Positions 1 through 9,462 of a stretch of 64,000 nucleotides of DNA are shown piece after piece. Every line of letters begins with the position of its first letter. The first letter of the stretch is position 1. The position numbers and the translations under genes were made by a program. The notes beneath the pieces were generated by a model. The model did no database searches and was not told the origin of the DNA. It worked only from the letters and a program-made list of their open reading frames with translations. This DNA is from Microbulbifer elongatus (GTDB taxonomy: Bacteria; Pseudomonadota; Gammaproteobacteria; Pseudomonadales; Cellvibrionaceae): positions 868,001 to 932,000 of the forward strand of contig NZ_CP088953.1 in the NCBI RefSeq assembly GCF_021165935.1, given 5' to 3'.

Positions 1-1884
1 CGCGTGCCCGGTTTTCCACATGATCGGGCGGCCGCCATACTGGGTCACCAGATCCGCCAGTGCACGGGAGCTCTTTACGTCGAACACGATATCCGAGCCC
101 GGGTTGCGCGCGAGGATATCCCGCGCCAGCAGCATCACCAGCTGGTCGGCCCAGACAATACGGCCGCTGCCGGTGATCAGGGTTACCCGATCACCATCTC
201 CGTCCAGGGCGATGCCCAGGTCGGCATTCTCACTTTTTACTGCGGCGATCAGGTCCTGCAGGTTTTCCGGCCGCGATGGGTCTGGGGCATGATTGGGGAA
301 ATTGCCGTCGACGTCGCAGTAGAGGGGCTCGACGGCACAGCCAAGTTGTTCAAACAGCTCCGGTGCCAGTCTGGAAGTGGCACCGTTGCCCGCGTCGATG
401 ACAATATTGGGCTGGCCCGCCAGCGCCACATCGTTGAAGATCTCGTCGATATACGCAGCGCTGATGTCCTGGGCACTGTGGCTGCCCTTGCCGCTGGAAA
501 TCTGCACGCTCTGCATGATGCCGTGTAGCTCGCGCAGTTGTTCATCCGCCAGTGGGCGGCCGTTCATGACAATCTTGAAGCCATTGTACTCGGCGGGGTT
601 GTGGCTCGCGGCCACCATCACGCCGCTGTTGGCATTTTTGCCCTTGGCGCAGGCAAAGTAGAGCACCGGTGACGGGACCAGGCCCAGGTCCACCGCGTTA
701 CAGCCGCTTTCCAGAATGCCCTCGATCAGACAATCCCTGAGCAGCTCGCTGCTGTTGCGACCATCGCGCCCAACCAGCAATAACTTCTGCCCCGCCTGCA
801 GGGCGATAGTGCCGAGTGCACGACCGAGCTGGTACGCGAAAGGCTCGTTGATCTCCTCTCCGGCAATACCGCGGATATCGTAGGCGCGGAACACGTGCGC
901 GGGAATTTCCGTGCTCGGTGTGCGCATCAGATCCCTCGCCGAAGATTCTTCGGCCTGTGGCGCTGCGGGTGCGGGAGAGGGGGCAGCGGCGACCATCGTA
1001 CTGGTGCTCTGTTTTGGCTGAGGAGGATGGCCGAGATCCTGTTTGCTCAGGCCTTTTTTGACCGTACTGCCACCTCGGCGCCCGCCTTTTTCCCAGGGGG
1101 CCGCGCCACCGTCAGCGGGGACCAGTTTCCAAAGGGCGAATACGGTGGCGAGCAGGCCGATGGCGGCGACACAATAGATCCACAGTGCGGGAACTCTGTG
1201 TTGGGCGGCGAAGGTGGTGGACGGCGTAAAGGATACTTTCAGATAGCTTCCAGCAACGGCGGCAGAGGTGGTGTCACCACCGGTGGAATGGGTGGATGCA
1301 TTCCAGAGTGGGCGCGCCGGTCCGTCGGGAAACTGCTGCGCGATCTGAATGTTGCCTGAGACAGAATCCAGCTTTGCCAGCTCGCGCTCGAATACGTCAA
1401 AGGGTTGTGCAACCAGCAACGCGCCGTCGGCTTCCGGTCGCGCACTGTAAAGTTGCCACTGATTATTGTCGTCGCGCAAAAATTCCGGCTTCTGGCTCCC
1501 CTCCTGCTTGCTGCGTTTGAGCAGGTCAACCAGGGCAAAATTGAGCGGGGGGCTGCCGGCACCCACATGCAGCTGATCGGCGGTAAAGTATTGTACCGAT
1601 GCCTGGGTAACCGCACTGGTACCGGTACGGATGGCGGATACCTGCGGCGGTTTCAGGGTGGCCAGCTGTTGTTGTCGCTGGCCAAAAAAGCCCTGCAGTT
1701 GACGGGCGTATTCATCGGCTTTTTGCTGCGACGCCTGGCGCACACGGTCGATATTGTGTTTGTTGACCACATTTGTGGTCAGCAGGTGCGCGCCTCCCAG
1801 CCATAAGGCGGCGGCCAGTAGTGCGGGCAGCGTCATACCGCTATGCCACAGCGGTTTCCTCGGAATGTTTGCTTGTTCGGCCAC
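1..1884 (-). CDS. algC: Phosphomannomutase/phosphoglucomutase AlgC, membrane-anchored long form (partial)
   Basis: Interconverts hexose 1- and 6-phosphates for exopolysaccharide and LPS sugar precursors. The gene runs off the left edge, leaving about 628 N-terminal residues. A membrane segment near residues 17-32, a periplasmic-type region and a second membrane segment near 230-250 are followed by a low-complexity linker. The mutase domain begins near residue 329 (FRAYDIRG), with phosphoserine loop ASHNP near 425 and metal loop DGDGDR near 558. This is the long architecture known in Pseudomonas, where a two-helix domain precedes the roughly 460-residue enzyme. Start chosen is GTG at 1884, because a stop lies two codons upstream; ATG at 1836 is the alternative. 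It follows coaBC by 89 bases in the same direction, probably in one operon. Confidence 0.9.
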   Translation of the reverse strand, partial: MAEQANIPRKPLWHSGMTLPALLAAALWLGGAHLLTTNVVNKHNIDRVRQASQQKADEYARQLQGFFGQRQQQLATLKPPQVSAIRTGTSAVTQASVQYFTADQLHVGAGSPPLNFALVDLLKRSKQEGSQKPEFLRDDNNQWQLYSARPEADGALLVAQPFDVFERELAKLDSVSGNIQIAQQFPDGPARPLWNASTHSTGGDTTSAAVAGSYLKVSFTPSTTFAAQHRVPALWIYCVAAIGLLATVFALWKLVPADGGAAPWEKGGRRGGSTVKKGLSKQDLGHPPQPKQSTSTMVAAAPSPAPAAPQAEESSARDLMRTPSTEIPAHVFRAYDIRGIAGEEINEPFAYQLGRALGTIALQAGQKLLLVGRDGRNSSELLRDCLIEGILESGCNAVDLGLVPSPVLYFACAKGKNANSGVMVAASHNPAEYNGFKIVMNGRPLADEQLRELHGIMQSVQISSGKGSHSAQDISAAYIDEIFNDVALAGQPNIVIDAGNGATSRLAPELFEQLGCAVEPLYCDVDGNFPNHAPDPSRPENLQDLIAAVKSENADLGIALDGDGDRVTLITGSGRIVWADQLVMLLARDILARNPGSDIVFDVKSSRALADLVTQYGGRPIMWKTGHA

Positions 1885-1973
1885 GACTTAACAGTCTCCC
1901 CAGACCTGTGCTCAGTTACTTTGGGCTCTGAATCTTGTGTATTGCTGTGTGTTTTTATTCTTCGCCAGTCCTT

Positions 1974-3188
1974 TCAACCTGCGGGAAATGCCCGCTCGGC
2001 TATCTGGCGGACCAGCTCTGTGGCCAGCTCGGTTTTCAGTGCTGCGGGCAAAGTGCGTTCGCCCTGTTGGTCGATCACGGTGACCTGGTTGCGGTCGCTG
2101 TTGAAGCCCCCTTCCGGGTCGCTTACGTCGTTGGCCACAATCATGTCGAGATTCTTGCGCGCGAGCTTGCCTTTCGCGTGCTCAATCACTTTTTCGGTTT
2201 CCGCGGCAAAGCCGACGACGAACGGGCGCTTATCCTTGCGTCCGGCGATGGTGGCGACGATATCCGGATTCTTCACCAGGCGCAGCACGTCGCTGTCATT
2301 GCCGTCTTCTTTCTTTATCTTCTGATCCGCGACAATCGCAGGGCGAAAGTCCACCACCGCGGCCGCGGCGATAAACAGATCGCTCTCATCGGCGGCCTGT
2401 TCCGCAGCGCTGAGCATTTCGTCGGTGCTCACCACGTCCACGCGTTTCACCCCCGCCGGTGTATCCAGTCGTACCGGCCCGGCAATCAGCGTTACCTCGG
2501 CACCGGCGCGCGCGGCTGCGGCGGCAATGGCAAAACCCATTTTGCCGGAGCTGTGGTTACTCAGGTAGCGCACCGGGTCCAGCGCCTCGCGGGTGGGCCC
2601 GGCGGTAATGGCGACTTTTTTACCTGCCAGCACCTGCGGTGGCTGCAGAAAATCTATCAGCCCGTCCACAATCGCCAGGGGCTCCAGCATGCGTCCGGGG
2701 CCCACATCGCCACAGGCCTGACTGCCGGCATCCGGGCCAAGCAGAGTGACCCCACGGCGTTGCAGCGTTCGTCCGTTGGACTGGGTAGCCGGATGGCGCC
2801 ACATGGCTTGGTTCATTGCCGGTGCCAGCACTACGGGTGCGTCCGTTGCCAGACACAAGGTGGTGAGCAGGTCGTCGGCCATGCCGGCGGCGAGCCGCGC
2901 CATCACGCTGGCACTGGCCGGGGCGATCAGGATTGCGTCGGCCCATTTGGCCAGTTCGATATGTCCCATAGCGGCCTCGGCGGCCGGATCCAGCAGATCG
3001 GTGTGTACCGGGTTGCCGGACAGGGCCTGGAAGGTCAGCGGACGTACAAACTCCTGGGCGCCGGCGGTCATGACCACGCGCACGGTGGCGCCCTGATCCT
3101 GGAGCCTGCGTACCAGGTCGGCGCTTTTGTAGGCGGCGATGCCGCCGGAGACGCCAAGCAGTATCCGTTTGTCGGCCAATGAGGGCAT
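1974..3188 (-). CDS. coaBC: Bifunctional phosphopantothenoylcysteine decarboxylase / phosphopantothenate-cysteine ligase
   Basis: Catalyses the second and third steps of coenzyme A synthesis: CTP-dependent coupling of cysteine to phosphopantothenate, then FMN-dependent decarboxylation. The N-terminal CoaC half shows GVSGGIAAYK, the catalytic histidine in GHIELAKW (residue 76) and the active cysteine in ACGDVGPGRM (residue 159). The CoaB half starts near residue 188 and carries KIKK at 290-293. The frame stays open upstream to 3257, but family proteins begin at MPSLADKRILLGVSGG, so 3188 is preferred. Length of 404 residues is normal. It is divergent from radC and leads into algC; the dut gene commonly found between coaBC and algC in Pseudomonas is absent. 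Confidence 0.95.
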   Translation of the reverse strand: MPSLADKRILLGVSGGIAAYKSADLVRRLQDQGATVRVVMTAGAQEFVRPLTFQALSGNPVHTDLLDPAAEAAMGHIELAKWADAILIAPASASVMARLAAGMADDLLTTLCLATDAPVVLAPAMNQAMWRHPATQSNGRTLQRRGVTLLGPDAGSQACGDVGPGRMLEPLAIVDGLIDFLQPPQVLAGKKVAITAGPTREALDPVRYLSNHSSGKMGFAIAAAAARAGAEVTLIAGPVRLDTPAGVKRVDVVSTDEMLSAAEQAADESDLFIAAAAVVDFRPAIVADQKIKKEDGNDSDVLRLVKNPDIVATIAGRKDKRPFVVGFAAETEKVIEHAKGKLARKNLDMIVANDVSDPEGGFNSDRNQVTVIDQQGERTLPAALKTELATELVRQIAERAFPAG

Positions 3189-3329
3189 ATTCTGTGGTTC
3201 CGAAATGCTGAGAGCGCGTAAGATTACCATCTTAGCGCCGGTGGCCATATGGGCCACGGTCAGTCGTTGCGGGCTTGCAGGGGAAGCGAGCGTTTACTTT
3301 GACTCATAAGTTTTGCCCAGGGAGGGGAT

Positions 3330-4004
3330 ATGGCGATCACGGATTGGCCGGCGGAGGAGCGTCCGCGGGAGAAGTTGCTGGCCAAGGGTGCGGCGGCGCT
3401 GTCGGATGCGGAGCTGCTGGCGATCTTTCTGCGCACGGGGTTGCCGGGGATTTCGGCGGTGGATCTGGCGCGGCAGTTGCTGGGGGATTTCGGTGGCCTG
3501 CGGCCTTTGCTGGAGGCGGAGCGCAAGGCGTTCTGTGCTGGTAAGGGGTTGGGGGATGCGAAGTTTGTGCAGCTGCAGGCGGTGCTGGAGATGGGCCGCC
3601 GGCATCTGGCGGAGGATCTGAAGCGCTCGGATGCGCTGACCAGCCCGCAGGCGGTGCGTGATTATCTATCCGCACAATTGCGCCATCGTACCCGGGAGGT
3701 GTTCTGTTGTCTGTTTCTGGACAGTCAGCACCGGGTGATCGCCTATGAGGAGTTGTTTGAGGGTACCTTGAACGCCGCGAGTGTATATCCCCGGGAGGTG
3801 GTGCAGGCGGCACTGAGTAAGGGAGCAGCAGCGGTGATTCTCGCCCACAACCACCCGTCCGGGGTGAGTGAGCCCAGTCAGGCGGACATTCATATCACCG
3901 GGCGCCTGAAGGAGGCCCTGGCCCTGGTGGATATCCGTGTGCTGGATCATCTGATTGTCGGAGAGGGTGGTGGGTGTTCTTTTGCGGAGCGAGGGCTGAT
4001 TTGA
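3330..4004 (+). CDS. radC: RadC family JAB/MPN-domain protein
   Basis: Conserved housekeeping-type protein of the UPF0758/RadC family. An N-terminal helix-hairpin-helix region (about residues 1-90) precedes a JAB1/MPN metalloprotease-like domain. The zinc-site pattern H-x-H-x7-S-x2-D is intact (H173, H175, S183, D186 in LAHNHPSG and the following stretch), and the upstream glutamate lies in EELFEGTLN. The old link to DNA repair is weak and the real activity is unsettled, so only the fold is called with confidence. A GGGAGGGG ribosome site precedes the ATG. It is divergent from coaBC and is followed by a palindromic repeat and rpmB, an order common in gammaproteobacteria. Confidence 0.93.
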   Translation: MAITDWPAEERPREKLLAKGAAALSDAELLAIFLRTGLPGISAVDLARQLLGDFGGLRPLLEAERKAFCAGKGLGDAKFVQLQAVLEMGRRHLAEDLKRSDALTSPQAVRDYLSAQLRHRTREVFCCLFLDSQHRVIAYEELFEGTLNAASVYPREVVQAALSKGAAAVILAHNHPSGVSEPSQADIHITGRLKEALALVDIRVLDHLIVGEGGGCSFAERGLI

Positions 4005-4040
4005 GCCCCGCTTGGGCCGGGCTTCGTAGAACCTCTCTTG

Positions 4041-4153
4041 GCGGCAGGGTGCCGGGTGCGGCTTTTCAGGACCGCTGTGGACCCGTCCCTGGGCGCTTCG
4101 GCGCAAACATCCTGTTTGCGACGATCCTGAAAAGCCGCCCCCGGCACCCCGCC
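4041..4153 (+). repeat. Long palindromic intergenic repeat, copy A
   Basis: Outer arms near 4047-4072 and 4125-4151 pair through GGGTGCCGGG and GGCTTTTCAGGA. Inside are the core (4079-4093, GGACCCGTCCCTGGG) and an inner hairpin GCAAACatccTGTTTGC. It lies between radC and rpmB, both rightward. The core reads on the + strand, the same sense as the flanking genes. Confidence 0.85.
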
Positions 4154-4412
4154 TTCGCTTCGGCAGATGTGCTCCGTAGCGGCCGTTATTTGGGACTTTT
4201 CCGTCGGCTCTTGTGACTTCGACCCAAAATGGCCGCCCAGACAGCAAAAAAGCTGGTCAAAACTTGCCCCACCAGGGGTGTTCTGGTATAAAACGCCGCT
4301 CTTTGCGGCCGGGCCAGATTCTGTACAGATCCCGCGGTCGCGCTGGATACCGAATTTCGCATTTGCCCCGCACCTGAGCTGAGGGCACAAGAGTTTTAAA
4401 GAGGCCAATCAG

Positions 4413-4649
4413 ATGTCCAAGGTATGTCAGGTAACCGGTAAGCGCCCGGTAACCGGAAACAACGTTTCTCACGCCAAAAACCGCACCAAGCGTCGCTTCG
4501 TGCCGAACCTGCAGTCCCACCGTTTCTGGGTGGAAGCAGAGAAGCGCTTCGTTAAACTGCGTGTTTCTACTAAAGGTATGCGCATTATCGATAAGAAAGG
4601 TATCGATACCGTACTGGCAGAGCTGCGCAAGCGCGGCGAGAAAGTTTAA
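4413..4649 (+). CDS. rpmB: 50S ribosomal protein L28
   Basis: Component of the large ribosomal subunit. The 78-residue length and the start [17 protein letters not shown] are diagnostic, as is the stretch [18 protein letters not shown] near residues 35-52. A ribosome site (AAAGAGG) lies about ten bases before the ATG. It is 32 bases upstream of rpmG in the usual L28-L33 operon. The copy A palindrome lies about 260 bases upstream, so the transcript may arise either from radC or from a promoter within 4160-4400. Confidence 0.98.
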   Translation: MSKVCQVTGKRPVTGNNVSHAKNRTKRRFVPNLQSHRFWVEAEKRFVKLRVSTKGMRIIDKKGIDTVLAELRKRGEKV

Positions 4650-4681
4650 TTACTGCTTAATCGCAGATTGGAGACAGAACA

Positions 4682-4837
4682 ATGCGTGACAAGATTCGCC
4701 TGAATTCCAGCGCCGGTACCGGCCACTTCTACACCACTGACAAGAACAAGCGCAACATGCCTGAGAAAATGGAGATCAAAAAATACGATCCCGTTGCTCG
4801 CAAGCACGTTATGTACAAGGAAGGCAAAATCAAGTAA
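4682..4837 (+). CDS. rpmG: 50S ribosomal protein L33
   Basis: Small large-subunit ribosomal protein of 51 residues, starting [19 protein letters not shown] and ending VMYKEGKIK. The zinc-binding CxxC pairs of the other L33 type are absent, so this is the cysteine-free form usual in gammaproteobacteria. It has a GGAGA ribosome site nine bases before the ATG, follows rpmB and ends 21 bases before a strong terminator. Confidence 0.97.
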   Translation: MRDKIRLNSSAGTGHFYTTDKNKRNMPEKMEIKKYDPVARKHVMYKEGKIK

Positions 4838-4858
4838 TTGATTGCCTTTCTGGTTCAC

Positions 4859-4886
4859 AAAAAAGCCCGGTTTTCCGGGCTTTTTT
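4859..4886 (+). terminator. Rho-independent terminator after rpmBG
   Basis: Stem AAAAAAGCCCGG, loop TTTT, then CCGGGCTTTTTT, 21 bases after the rpmG stop. The A and T tracts make it usable in both directions. Confidence 0.92.
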
Positions 4887-4921
4887 GTGCCTGATCGAAG
4901 TGACAATCTGCAAATTGCAGG

Positions 4922-5033
4922 TCGTGGTGCCGGTGAAAGTTTGCGGGACCGTCTGCGGCCTGGACGGCCGCAGCCGAGCCCCCATGGATGGGTTTACGGC
5001 GTGTCCCGCAAACTTTCACCGGCACCATGACCG
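4922..5033 (-). repeat. Long palindromic intergenic repeat, copy B
   Basis: Perfect 23-base outer arms, GGTGCCGGTGAAAGTTTGCG plus GGA (4926-4948) against 5004-5026. The inner hairpin is CTGCGGCC/GGCCGCAG (4953-4973) and the core CCCATGGATGGG is at 4981-4992. It lies between the rpmBG terminator and mutM (rightward genes); the core reads on the - strand. Its inner hairpin differs in sequence from all other copies. Confidence 0.85.
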
Positions 5034-5070
5034 CCACTGGGCTTACTAGTGGCTGCCCGGAACCCATTCG

Positions 5071-5886
5071 ATGCCCGAGTTACCAGAAGTAGAAACCACC
5101 AAGCGCGGCCTGGCCCCTCACCTGGAGGGCCGCAAGGTAAAGCTGTGTGAAATCCGCCAGCACAGCCTGCGCTGGCCGGTGGATGCGGATTTTGCGGCGA
5201 AGATTCAGGGTGCCCGAATTCAGCGCCTGGACCGCCGCGCAAAATATCTGCTGGTGGAAACCGATAAAGGCCTCGCCATCTGGCACCTGGGCATGTCCGG
5301 CAGCCTGCGGATCGTCGACGGCAAACTGCCACCGGAAAAACATGACCATATCGACTGGTTGCTCAACAGCGGTCAGCGCCTGCGCTTCCACGACCCCCGC
5401 CGCTTCGGCGCCCTGCTGTGGACAACCGAAGACATTGCCGATCATGAACTCATCGCCCACCTCGGCCCCGAGCCCCTTAGCGATGAATTCCACAGTGACT
5501 ACCTGTACAGCGCGTCCCGCAACCGCAAAGCCCCGGTAAAAACCTTTATCATGGACGGACGTATCGTCGTCGGCGTCGGCAACATCTACGCATCGGAAGC
5601 CCTGTTTATGGCTGGCATCCGCCCGCAAACCCCCGCCGGCAAAATCTCCCGCCCGCGCTACGCGCGACTAGTGGAGGCCATCAAAACTGTCCTCGCCGCT
5701 GCCATCGAGCAGGGTGGCACCACCCTAAAAGACTTCGTCGGTGGCGACGGCAAGCCCGGCTACTTCGCCCAGCAACTCAATGCCTACGGCCGCGCCGGCC
5801 AGCCCTGCCCCCGCTGCCCCGGCACCATTCGCGAACAGATCATCGGCCAGCGCAACACCTTTTTCTGCCCACGCTGTCAGCGCTGA
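5071..5886 (+). CDS. mutM: Formamidopyrimidine-DNA glycosylase
   Basis: Bifunctional glycosylase/AP lyase that removes 8-oxoguanine and formamidopyrimidines. The mature N-terminus PELPEVET with catalytic Pro2 and Glu3 is present, as is the conserved lysine in RRAKYLLVE. The C-terminal zinc finger is C-x2-C-x16-C-x2-C (CPRC near 248, CPRC near 268). At 271 residues the length is normal. It stands 37 bases after the copy B palindrome, which separates it from rpmG, its usual operon neighbour in Pseudomonas-type genomes. Confidence 0.97.
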   Translation: MPELPEVETTKRGLAPHLEGRKVKLCEIRQHSLRWPVDADFAAKIQGARIQRLDRRAKYLLVETDKGLAIWHLGMSGSLRIVDGKLPPEKHDHIDWLLNSGQRLRFHDPRRFGALLWTTEDIADHELIAHLGPEPLSDEFHSDYLYSASRNRKAPVKTFIMDGRIVVGVGNIYASEALFMAGIRPQTPAGKISRPRYARLVEAIKTVLAAAIEQGGTTLKDFVGGDGKPGYFAQQLNAYGRAGQPCPRCPGTIREQIIGQRNTFFCPRCQR

Positions 5887-5947
5887 TTGGGAACAGGTTT
5901 ATTGTCACCCTAAATTTGAGTCTGAAATTCCAACCGGACTCAAACCC

Positions 5948-6106
5948 ATGATTATGATGTTGCCCTTCCTCACGGCACTCATCTCCGCCTGGTTTTCATG
6001 GCGCGGGCGCCGGTGTGCCGCTATGGCCTGGTGGGGGATTACCGCGGCCATCTATGTGGCCTGGTGTGTCTACCATATGACTTCCAGCCTGAATATTTCC
6101 CTGTAG
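5948..6106 (+). CDS. Small membrane protein, DUF5993-like
   Basis: A 52-residue protein starting MIMMLPFLTALISAWFSWRG, with two predicted membrane helices joined by a short basic loop (WRGRRCA) and ending HMTSSLNISL. The size, the mid-protein WRGRR and the C-terminal HxxxxLNIS pattern fit the DUF5993 family, which I recall as a companion of DsbB-like genes; that assignment is from memory. It ends 20 bases before the dsbB-like gene, suggesting co-transcription. No clear ribosome site is visible and its function is unknown. Confidence 0.6.
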   Translation: MIMMLPFLTALISAWFSWRGRRCAAMAWWGITAAIYVAWCVYHMTSSLNISL

Positions 6107-6126
6107 CCTTCCCGGAGACCTGTGCC

Positions 6127-6699
6127 GTGATTCACCACTTGCTTGGTCTGCGTCGCTGGACCGACTGCCTCAATGCCCTTGCCCTGCTGGGGATCAGCGG
6201 CGTGCTCTGGTTTGCCTTCGCTTGGCAAATCGTGCTCCACGAACTGCCCTGCCCTCTCTGTTTGTTACAGCGGGTTGGATTTGCGATGGCGGGTATTGGT
6301 TTGATGCTGAACGTCTGTTTTGGCAGTCGGCCGGCGCATTACGGCATTGCGATTCTGTCGGCCCTGGCCGGAATGGTGTCGTCCGCGCGCCAGGTCCTGC
6401 TGCACATTGCGCCGGGCGATCCGGGTTTCGGCTCACCCTTTCTCGGTCTGCATTTTTATACCTGGGCGCTGGTGGCGTTTTTTGTATTGGGACTGTTTCT
6501 GGGTGGACTGTTGCTGCTGGATCAGATGAAAGTGAAAGAGGCGGCGGATGTGTCGCGTACCCCGGGCTGGTTGGGCAAACTGGCGGTGTACAGTTTTCTC
6601 GCCATCTTGCTGGTTACCCTCCTCTCCACTCTGCTGGAGTGTGGCTTTGGTCCTTGCCCGGACGACCCCACCGAGTATCTCTGGCTGCCGGGTAAATAG
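6127..6699 (+). CDS. DsbB-like disulfide bond formation protein, divergent type
   Basis: Inner-membrane quinone-linked thiol oxidase family. The 190 residues give four to five membrane helices. The CPLC motif (C42, C45) after the first helix matches the DsbB active site next to the quinone. The second cysteine pair of classical DsbB, in the loop between helices 3 and 4, is missing. Two other cysteines (C172 and C177, ECGFGPC) lie after the last helix and could serve instead, which is inference. Start is GTG at 6127 with GGAGA ten bases upstream. A classical DsbB is encoded separately at 23830-24330. It converges with gdx, one base apart. Confidence 0.8.
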   Translation: MIHHLLGLRRWTDCLNALALLGISGVLWFAFAWQIVLHELPCPLCLLQRVGFAMAGIGLMLNVCFGSRPAHYGIAILSALAGMVSSARQVLLHIAPGDPGFGSPFLGLHFYTWALVAFFVLGLFLGGLLLLDQMKVKEAADVSRTPGWLGKLAVYSFLAILLVTLLSTLLECGFGPCPDDPTEYLWLPGK

Positions 6700-6700
6700 G

Positions 6701-7027
6701 TCAGACTGCAGAGGTGAGTTTCAGTCCGGCAATCCCGGCAACAATCAATCCGATACACAACAGCCGCGGCAAGGCGGTGGACTCTGCAAACAGTACGATG
6801 CCGAGAATGGCTGTACCCACGGCACCGATACCGGTCCACACCGCGTAGCCGGTACCGACGGGAATGGTTTTCAGTGCCTGGGCGAGGAAATAAAAACTGG
6901 CGATCATGGTCACGATTGTGAGGACACTGGGCAGCGGTTTAGTGAAGCCCTGGGTGTATTTGAGGCCAATGGCCCAGCCCACTTCCAGCAGTCCGGCAAT
7001 CAATAACAATAACCAGGGATTGGCCAT
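6701..7027 (-). CDS. gdx: Small multidrug resistance family exporter, guanidinium (Gdx/SugE) type
   Basis: Four-helix dimeric antiporter of 108 residues. The essential membrane glutamate is E15 in [13 protein letters not shown]. The GLKYTxGF stretch and [16 protein letters not shown] match the SugE/Gdx subfamily, which exports guanidinium in exchange for protons, rather than EmrE-type drug pumps. It starts 29 bases after the ggt stop and is probably read from the ggt promoter. That gap is too short to hold the guanidine riboswitch that precedes many gdx genes. Confidence 0.88.
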   Translation of the reverse strand: MANPWLLLLIAGLLEVGWAIGLKYTQGFTKPLPSVLTIVTMIASFYFLAQALKTIPVGTGYAVWTGIGAVGTAILGIVLFAESTALPRLLCIGLIVAGIAGLKLTSAV

Positions 7028-7056
7028 TATCCTTTACCTCGATGGTGGTGTTTGTA

Positions 7057-8829
7057 TCAATTTCCTACCGCGCTGCCTTCCCGCCGGGTATCGGCGCCGC
7101 CGTAGAGCTTGCCGTCTTTGATCGCGATGCCGTGAATGCCGCTGTTCAATTCTTTGCGCACGACCTTGTGGCCCATGGCTTCGAGTTTTTTCAGTTCGGT
7201 ATCCGACAGTGTCTCCGGCTCCACTTCCACCCGATAACCGATCGCGCCGATGTTACCGGCGTGGATGGCTTCTGCAATGGGCATTCCTTTGCTCAAATGA
7301 TAAAGAATGGTACGCGCGGTGTAATCGATAATCCGCGAACCGCCCGGGGAGCCGACGATCAGCCGCAGGCTACCGTCCTTGTTGAACACGATGGTGGGTG
7401 ACATGGATGAGCGTGGGCGCTTGCCCGGCTGCACGCGGTTGGCGACCAGCTCCTTGGCGGCATTGCGCGGCACAAAGGAAAAGTCGGTGAGCTGATTATT
7501 GAGCAGGAAGCCCTTGACCAGCAGGCGCGAGCCGAAGCCGGTTTCAATGCTGGTGGTCATGCTCACTGCATTGCCGTACTGATCGACGATGGACAGGTGG
7601 CTGGTGTTGGGCATTTCCGGGGATTCGGCTTCAATACGCTTGCCAGACAGGGCACCTGGCTCGCCGGAACGCGCCGGCAGAGCTTGCTTCAGGTTGATCA
7701 GTTTCGCACGCTGGGCAAGGTAGTGCGGGGCCACCAGTTCGTCCGTGGGTACGCTTACAAAATCGCTGTCACCCAGGTAGGTATTGCGGTCGGCGAAGGC
7801 CAGTTCCGACGCTTCCACAAACAGGTGCGTCAATTCGGCGCTGCCCACTCCCAGTGGCTGCAGGGGAATATGCTGCAGCATGCCGAGAATCGCCCCTACG
7901 GTGGTGCCGCCGGATGACGGTGCCGCTGCGCCACACACTTCAAATTCAAAAAAGGTACTGCACACCGGGTTGCGCACCTTGGCCTGGTAGTCGGCCATGT
8001 CCTGCAGGGTCATCACTCCGGGGTTGATCGGGTCATTGCGCACCGCGTCGACGATGGCCTCGGCAATTTCACCCTGATAAAAGGGTCGGGCGCCCTTGTC
8101 GGCCAATAATTTGAGCGTGGCGGCATACTCGGGGTTCTTCAGAATACGGCCCACCGGCCGTGGTTTGCCGTCTTCGCCAAACAGGTATTCGCGGATCGCG
8201 GGGCGCGCGGCGACCCGTGGCAGCCGGTCTGCCAGTTGATACAGGCGGGGGGAAATGGCGAAGCCGTTTTCCGCGAGTTCGACGGCGGGGTGGAACAGGT
8301 CCTTCCATGGCAGTCTCCCATCCCGTTTGTGCGCCAGCGCCAGCATGCGCATCACGCCCGGGACGCCCACGGAATAACCGCCGATCACGGCGTCGAGAAA
8401 ACCGCGGGGTTTGCCGTCGCGGATAAAGTAGTTTTCATCCACTGCCATGGGGGCGGTTTCTCGGCCGTCGTAGGAGTACAGCTTCTTGTCATCGGCGCGG
8501 TAACTCAGCATAAAGGCGCCGCCGCCGATCCCGGAGGACTGGGGTTCCACCAGCCCGAGCACCAGCTGCGCGGCAATGGCGGCATCCACCGCGGTGCCGC
8601 CATTGGCGAGTATCTGCGCCGCGGCGTCGGAGGCATGGGGGTTGGCGGTGACCGCCATAGAGGTGTCCGCCGTGGCGGCTTTGATTTCCGTGCGTCCAGT
8701 GGCAATTTCCGGCTGGACTTCCGTGGGCGCCTGCATTGCGGGCGCAGCCAGGCAGGCCGAGGTGATCAGCAATCCGGACAGGGTGGTGGAACAGGCAAGA
8801 GAGACAAAGCGTTTCACTGGGCGATCCAA
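7057..8829 (-). CDS. ggt: Gamma-glutamyltransferase
   Basis: Periplasmic N-terminal nucleophile hydrolase that cleaves gamma-glutamyl bonds of glutathione. It is made as a proenzyme and cleaves itself before the nucleophilic threonine, here near T409 in PNTSHLSIVD, giving large and small subunits. Other family signatures are GIGGGAFML near residue 105, PSSGGTTVG near 305 and GSPGGSRII near 500. A hydrophobic signal peptide occupies about residues 7-28. The 590-residue length is typical. It lies downstream of coaD in the same direction and upstream of gdx. Confidence 0.95.
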   Translation of the reverse strand: MDRPVKRFVSLACSTTLSGLLITSACLAAPAMQAPTEVQPEIATGRTEIKAATADTSMAVTANPHASDAAAQILANGGTAVDAAIAAQLVLGLVEPQSSGIGGGAFMLSYRADDKKLYSYDGRETAPMAVDENYFIRDGKPRGFLDAVIGGYSVGVPGVMRMLALAHKRDGRLPWKDLFHPAVELAENGFAISPRLYQLADRLPRVAARPAIREYLFGEDGKPRPVGRILKNPEYAATLKLLADKGARPFYQGEIAEAIVDAVRNDPINPGVMTLQDMADYQAKVRNPVCSTFFEFEVCGAAAPSSGGTTVGAILGMLQHIPLQPLGVGSAELTHLFVEASELAFADRNTYLGDSDFVSVPTDELVAPHYLAQRAKLINLKQALPARSGEPGALSGKRIEAESPEMPNTSHLSIVDQYGNAVSMTTSIETGFGSRLLVKGFLLNNQLTDFSFVPRNAAKELVANRVQPGKRPRSSMSPTIVFNKDGSLRLIVGSPGGSRIIDYTARTILYHLSKGMPIAEAIHAGNIGAIGYRVEVEPETLSDTELKKLEAMGHKVVRKELNSGIHGIAIKDGKLYGGADTRREGSAVGN

Positions 8830-8874
8830 AGTGATTGGAATCGCCCGAGTGTATCAGAATGGTGGCGCCGGGCC

Positions 8875-9414
<540 letters not shown>

Positions 9415-9462
9415 TCAAAAAGTCCGTGGAAAAAGCGTCAAACTCGAGTGAATGTTCGGGAT

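Noticed and set aside
4..1806. Several open frames on the + strand in the first 1.8 kb
   Set aside because: They are shadows of algC on the opposite strand, which carries all the conserved mutase motifs.
7028..7056. Guanidine riboswitch in front of gdx
   Set aside because: Only 29 bases separate ggt and gdx, too few for any guanidine riboswitch class.
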